Assembly (NCBI GenBank): GCA_947592005.1
Contig: CANQDJ010000002.1
Span: forward strand, 1 to 64,000
Direction of reading: 5' to 3'
DNA length: 64,000 nt
Source: an uncultured Anaeroplasma sp.
Lineage (GTDB): Bacteria > Bacillota_I > Bacilli_A > Acholeplasmatales > Anaeroplasmataceae
The first letter of the stretch is position 1. The number at the start of each line of letters is the position of its first letter. The position numbers and the translations under genes are program-made. The notes below the pieces were generated by a model that was not told the origin of the DNA, ran no database searches, and saw nothing but the letters and a program-made list of their open reading frames with translations. This document shows positions 60,574-64,000 of the stretch, in pieces.

Positions 60574-60605
60574 AAGAAAAAGGCTTCGCCTTATTTACCG
60601 AAGCC
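60574..60605 (-). terminator. Rho-independent terminator 3' of the LRR remnant
   Basis: GGCTTCG GTAAATAAGG CGAAGCC TTTTTCTT on the minus strand. Confidence 0.65.
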
Positions 60606-60617
60606 ATTTATGTTCTA

Positions 60618-60937
60618 TTATAAAAATTTAACCTTTGATTTCAATTCTTTATTTTCTTCTGCTATACTTATCTTTTCCCATTCTTCTTTTGTACCATTAA
60701 AATTTACGATAGACAAGGCATCACACCCTTTAAAAATATTATCCCCTATACGTATCACACTATTTGGAATAGTGATGTTTTGTAAACTACTACAACAAGA
60801 GAACGCCCATTCTCTTATCGTTGTTACCCCATTCGGTATAACAACTTTGTCTGAATTACCTTTATATTTAATTAATACTCCCTTTCTATTACAAAATCTT
60901 TTGAAGATTCATTTTTTACATTCTTCTCTTGTTCCAT
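60618..60937 (-). pseudogene. Frameshifted BspA-type (LRR_5) protein gene
   Basis: Frame from 60937: MEQEKNVKNESSKDFVIERE...stop; the next frame continues GVLIKYKGNSDKVVIPNGVTTIREWAFSCCSSLQNITIPNSVIRIGDNIFKGCDALSIVNFNGTKEEWEKI...KVKFL*. +1 nt near 60880-60886 restores a 106-aa ORF. Confidence 0.7.
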
Positions 60938-60993
60938 CTCGTACCACCCTCATCTTTTTATAGTTGTCTTATGATAATCTAAAACATTTCTTG

Positions 60994-62064
60994 TTAAAAC
61001 GGTATTGCCAACATCGGATAAAACAATCGCACCAAAATATACGTTAAATATAGAGCATAAATACCTAAAAGAATTCCTCCGTCTTTTCTTTCCAATTTTC
61101 CCTTTCTGCAAAACGAAAATACCAAAATCGTAATTCCAAAAGACAAAATCATATCCGTAATAATATCACTGGTCATAGTAAGTGGAGTAATCATACCCGA
61201 AATTCCGCAAATAAACAAAATATTAAAAATATTCGAGCCAACCACATTTCCTATGGCAATCTCGTTTTCTCCCTTTCTTGCCGCAATAATAGATGTTACC
61301 AATTCCGGCAAAGACGTTCCGATTGCCACTACTGTCAGTCCTACCACATTCGTTACCAACGTTTTATCCAAATTTGCCACCAAACCCAAAGACGTTGCGA
61401 TAGCGGTTGCCGGAGTTGTAACAAATTCCGCACCGATTACAATCCCTGCCAATCCCAATAATAAATAGACAATCGCTTTCCAAAGAGGAATCTCTTTTTT
61501 CTCTTCTTCTTTTTTTTCTTCTATCTCTGTATTTTCCAAAGAAATGCTGTCTTTTTTGGCCATAACGATAGACATATAACAAAACAACCCGATTCCACAA
61601 ACAAAAACCAAACATTCTCCACGACTTAAAATGTTTTGAATTCCTGTATATCCGGTAAACAAATTATCTAAAGAAAAAATAATCAACAATAACGTAGACG
61701 CCGTCAAAAAAGGAAATTCTCTTTTACAAATACTCTTTTTTACCGCTATTGGGGCAATTACGGAAGAACAACCTAAAACAACCAATAAATTCATTATATT
61801 TGATCCAACCACATTCCCCAACGCAATTCCGCTTTCTCCTTTTATGCTTGATGTAACACTTACTGCCAGTTCAGGAGCACTCGTTCCAAATGAAACAACG
61901 GTAAGACCGATAACCAACGCGGATATTTTTAATTTTCTTGCGATAGAAGATGCTCCTTCAACAAAGTAATCCGCTCCTTCGATCAATAAAACAATTCCCA
62001 AAATCAAGAATACGATATTTAAAAAATATCCTAATCCATCTAATACTTCGGCTTGTAAAAACAT
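60994..62064 (-). CDS. Calcium/sodium antiporter (CaCA family)
   Basis: Two inverted alpha repeats: VVSFGTSAPELAVSVTSSIKGESGIALGNVVGSNIMN and VVAIGTSLPELVTSIIAARKGENEIAIGNVVGSNIFN. Confidence 0.93.
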   Translation of the reverse strand: MFLQAEVLDGLGYFLNIVFLILGIVLLIEGADYFVEGASSIARKLKISALVIGLTVVSFGTSAPELAVSVTSSIKGESGIALGNVVGSNIMNLLVVLGCSSVIAPIAVKKSICKREFPFLTASTLLLIIFSLDNLFTGYTGIQNILSRGECLVFVCGIGLFCYMSIVMAKKDSISLENTEIEEKKEEEKKEIPLWKAIVYLLLGLAGIVIGAEFVTTPATAIATSLGLVANLDKTLVTNVVGLTVVAIGTSLPELVTSIIAARKGENEIAIGNVVGSNIFNILFICGISGMITPLTMTSDIITDMILSFGITILVFSFCRKGKLERKDGGILLGIYALYLTYILVRLFYPMLAIPF

Positions 62065-62080
62065 AATTTTTCCCCCTTTA

Positions 62081-62113
62081 AAAAGAAAAACCGTAGTACT
62101 CTAATACTACAGT
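62081..62113 (-). terminator. Rho-independent terminator 3' of pth
   Basis: ACTGTAGTA-TTAGAG-TACTACGGT-TTTTCTTTTT on the minus strand. Confidence 0.65.
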
Positions 62114-62197
62114 CTTGAAATTTAATATAATACCGGATAAAAATCGTACTGACGATATTATAACCTAATTAGGCCTTCTACTCCCTATATATCTATA

Positions 62198-62770
62198 TTA
62201 TATATGATTCATTGAATATTGTGAAGAGATTTTATAAAAACTTTCTCCTTTTATAAATTCTTCCACCGCTTCTCCAACCTTTTCCAAACTCGGTTGAATC
62301 AAAGATCGCTCTTCTTCCGTAAGTTTCTTTAAAACCCAATCCATTACGGGAATTTGTTCATTGCGGTCAATTCCTATTTTAATTCTTTTAAATTCTTCCG
62401 TTTGAATATGTGAAATAATATTTTTTAATCCGTTATGCCCTCCGGAACTTCCTTTTTCCCGAATACGAATTCTTCCCAATGGAGAATCCAAATCATCTGA
62501 AATAACCAAAATATCCGCAACATCAATTTTATAATACTGCATAACCCGAATAACACTCTCTCCGGATAAATTCATATAAGTAAGTGGTTTAATCAATAAG
62601 GCTTTATTTCCATTGAAACAAACCGAAGAAATCATTGCCTTAAATTTATTTTCCACCCAAAACGTCAAATTGTGTTTTTTCGCAAAACAATCCAAAGCCA
62701 TAAATCCCATATTATGACGGGTATATTCATATTCCGCTCCGGGATTTCCAAGTCCTATAATCAATTTCAT
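62198..62770 (-). CDS. pth: Peptidyl-tRNA hydrolase
   Basis: IIGLGNPGAEYEYTRHNMGFMALD, PLTYMNLSGESV, DDLDSPLGRIRIREKGSSGGHNGLKNI. Confidence 0.96.
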   Translation of the reverse strand: MKLIIGLGNPGAEYEYTRHNMGFMALDCFAKKHNLTFWVENKFKAMISSVCFNGNKALLIKPLTYMNLSGESVIRVMQYYKIDVADILVISDDLDSPLGRIRIREKGSSGGHNGLKNIISHIQTEEFKRIKIGIDRNEQIPVMDWVLKKLTEEERSLIQPSLEKVGEAVEEFIKGESFYKISSQYSMNHI

Positions 62771-63753
62771 TATAACAATTCTCTTTTGCTTTTATCGTAA
62801 GAATAAGTAAACAATCCAGATAATGGTTCATCAGATAAAATTCTTAAAATTCCATGTCCCAATAATTGACCTACCGATAAAATCGTTAATTTTTCTATTT
62901 TTTTCTCTTCCGGCAACTTAATGGTATTGGTTATAATCATTTCTTTCAAACAAGAATTTTGAAGTTTTTCTGTTGCATTTCCGGACAAAACACCATGCGT
63001 ACAAGCCGCATACACTTCCTTCGCACCTGCGTCTAACAACGCTTTGGCACCGGCAGCCAACGTTCCACCCGTATCACACATATCATCGACCAATATACAT
63101 GTTTTGCCATTCACATCTCCGATAATATTCATTACTTCGGCTTTATTCGGTTCCGGACGCCGTTTATCAATAATCGCTATTGTCGTATCCAAAACTTTCG
63201 CAAACTCTCTTGCCCGAGTCGTTCCGCCATGATCGGGGGAAACAACCACAATATTTTCTAAATGTTTATCCATTATATAATTACAAAGAATAGGTAATCC
63301 CATAAAATTATCTACCGGAATATCAAAAAAACCTTGAATCTGGGCAGCATGTATGTCCATACAAATGATTCGATTCGCTCCGGCTACTTGCAATAAATCC
63401 GCTACTAACTTTGCCGAAATCGGTTGTCTACTTCTCGCTTTTCTGTCCTGTCGGCTATATCCATAATAAGGAATAACCAAATTTATGGTCTTTGCGGAAG
63501 CCCTTTTTAATGCATCACACATAATTAAAAGTTCCATCAAATGATCATTTACGGGAGCGGAAGTCGGTTGAATAACAAAAACATGATGTCCACGCACCGT
63601 TTCATTGATTTGGACATTGATTTCACCGTCTGCAAAACGTAACACTTCGCAATTCGAAAGCGGAATCCCGACGGACTCGCAAATCTCTGCCGCAAGTTCT
63701 TCATTCGCACTAAGACTGAAAATTTTTACTTTTTTTCCCAATAAGATAGCCAT
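62770..63753 (-). CDS. prs: Ribose-phosphate pyrophosphokinase
   Basis: [63 protein letters not shown]. Confidence 0.95.
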   Translation of the reverse strand: MAILLGKKVKIFSLSANEELAAEICESVGIPLSNCEVLRFADGEINVQINETVRGHHVFVIQPTSAPVNDHLMELLIMCDALKRASAKTINLVIPYYGYSRQDRKARSRQPISAKLVADLLQVAGANRIICMDIHAAQIQGFFDIPVDNFMGLPILCNYIMDKHLENIVVVSPDHGGTTRAREFAKVLDTTIAIIDKRRPEPNKAEVMNIIGDVNGKTCILVDDMCDTGGTLAAGAKALLDAGAKEVYAACTHGVLSGNATEKLQNSCLKEMIITNTIKLPEEKKIEKLTILSVGQLLGHGILRILSDEPLSGLFTYSYDKSKRELL

Positions 63754-63811
63754 GAGAAAATATCCTCCATTACATATTAAATTATATACGATTTTATTAT
63801 ATCATAAGAGA

Positions 63812-63888
63812 AATAAAAAAAAAGATGAAAATCGTTTTTTTACGAATATTGACAAATTATTTTTTATAAAAAACACCCTCATCTTTTC
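63812..63888 (-). terminator. Terminator 3' of asnS
   Basis: AAAAGATGA ... TCATCTTTTTTTTT inverted repeat on the minus strand. Confidence 0.5.
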
Positions 63889-63898
63889 TTTTTTCTTA

Positions 63899-64000
63899 TT
63901 AATATTTACAATTCTTCGGCGTTCTCGGAAAAGGAATGGAATCTCTTATATTTTCAATTCCCGTCAAATACATAATCAACCGTTCAAAGCCCATTCCGAA
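63899..64000 (-). CDS. asnS: Asparaginyl-tRNA synthetase, C-terminal fragment (runs off window)
   Basis: [33 protein letters not shown]: class II motif 3 plus AsnS-type C-terminus. Confidence 0.82.
   Translation of the reverse strand, partial: FGMGFERLIMYLTGIENIRDSIPFPRTPKNCKY

Noticed and set aside
60610-60963. 117-aa plus-strand ORF
   Set aside because: Antisense shadow of the minus-strand LRR remnant.
1-64000. rRNA/tRNA genes, prophage or complete insertion sequences
   Set aside because: None recognised by eye on either strand; no transposase or integrase ORFs in the track.

Overview
This is a 64 kb window from an AT-rich, low-GC Gram-positive-type (Firmicutes-like) chromosome. From left to right it contains: (i) a LytTR response regulator and AgrC-like GHKL kinase pair, with a divergent 28-aa hydrophobic peptide ORF; (ii) a housekeeping block on the minus strand (DegV, YitT, MetG, RsmI, TrmN6-like, PSP1/RicT, HolB, Tmk, TruA, EcfT/EcfA2/EcfA1) interleaved with degenerate paralogues; (iii) hflX on the plus strand; (iv) a ~40 kb surface-glycan locus on the minus strand (about 20.25-60.44 kb) encoding GDP-D-glycero-D-manno-heptose synthesis, rml and fdt genes, GDP-mannose and Gmd-like functions, a cytidylyltransferase/epimerase/AraD/TagF-like set, an MBOAT/SGNH/transglutaminase-like set, two flippases, three polymerase/ligase-like proteins and many glycosyltransferases; (v) a CaCA antiporter, Pth, Prs and the 3' end of asnS. 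The strongest observation is a G9 homopolymer at the 5' end of a DegT-family aminotransferase gene. The ATG with a good Shine-Dalgarno (39414, minus) is out of frame with the body of the gene at G9 and in frame at G10, so this looks like a phase-variable glycan gene read in the OFF state. Other notable points are a full-length TtcA homologue that has lost its PP-loop and Cys motifs, a ClpC-like protein with a degenerate second AAA+ domain, a GC-rich 32-bp tandem repeat array 3' of the TtcA pseudoenzyme, a ManA-Gmd fusion with an altered catalytic motif, a Wzy-like protein with extra domains at both ends, and a frameshifted BspA-type LRR gene. All family assignments were made by eye from translations, with no database searches.
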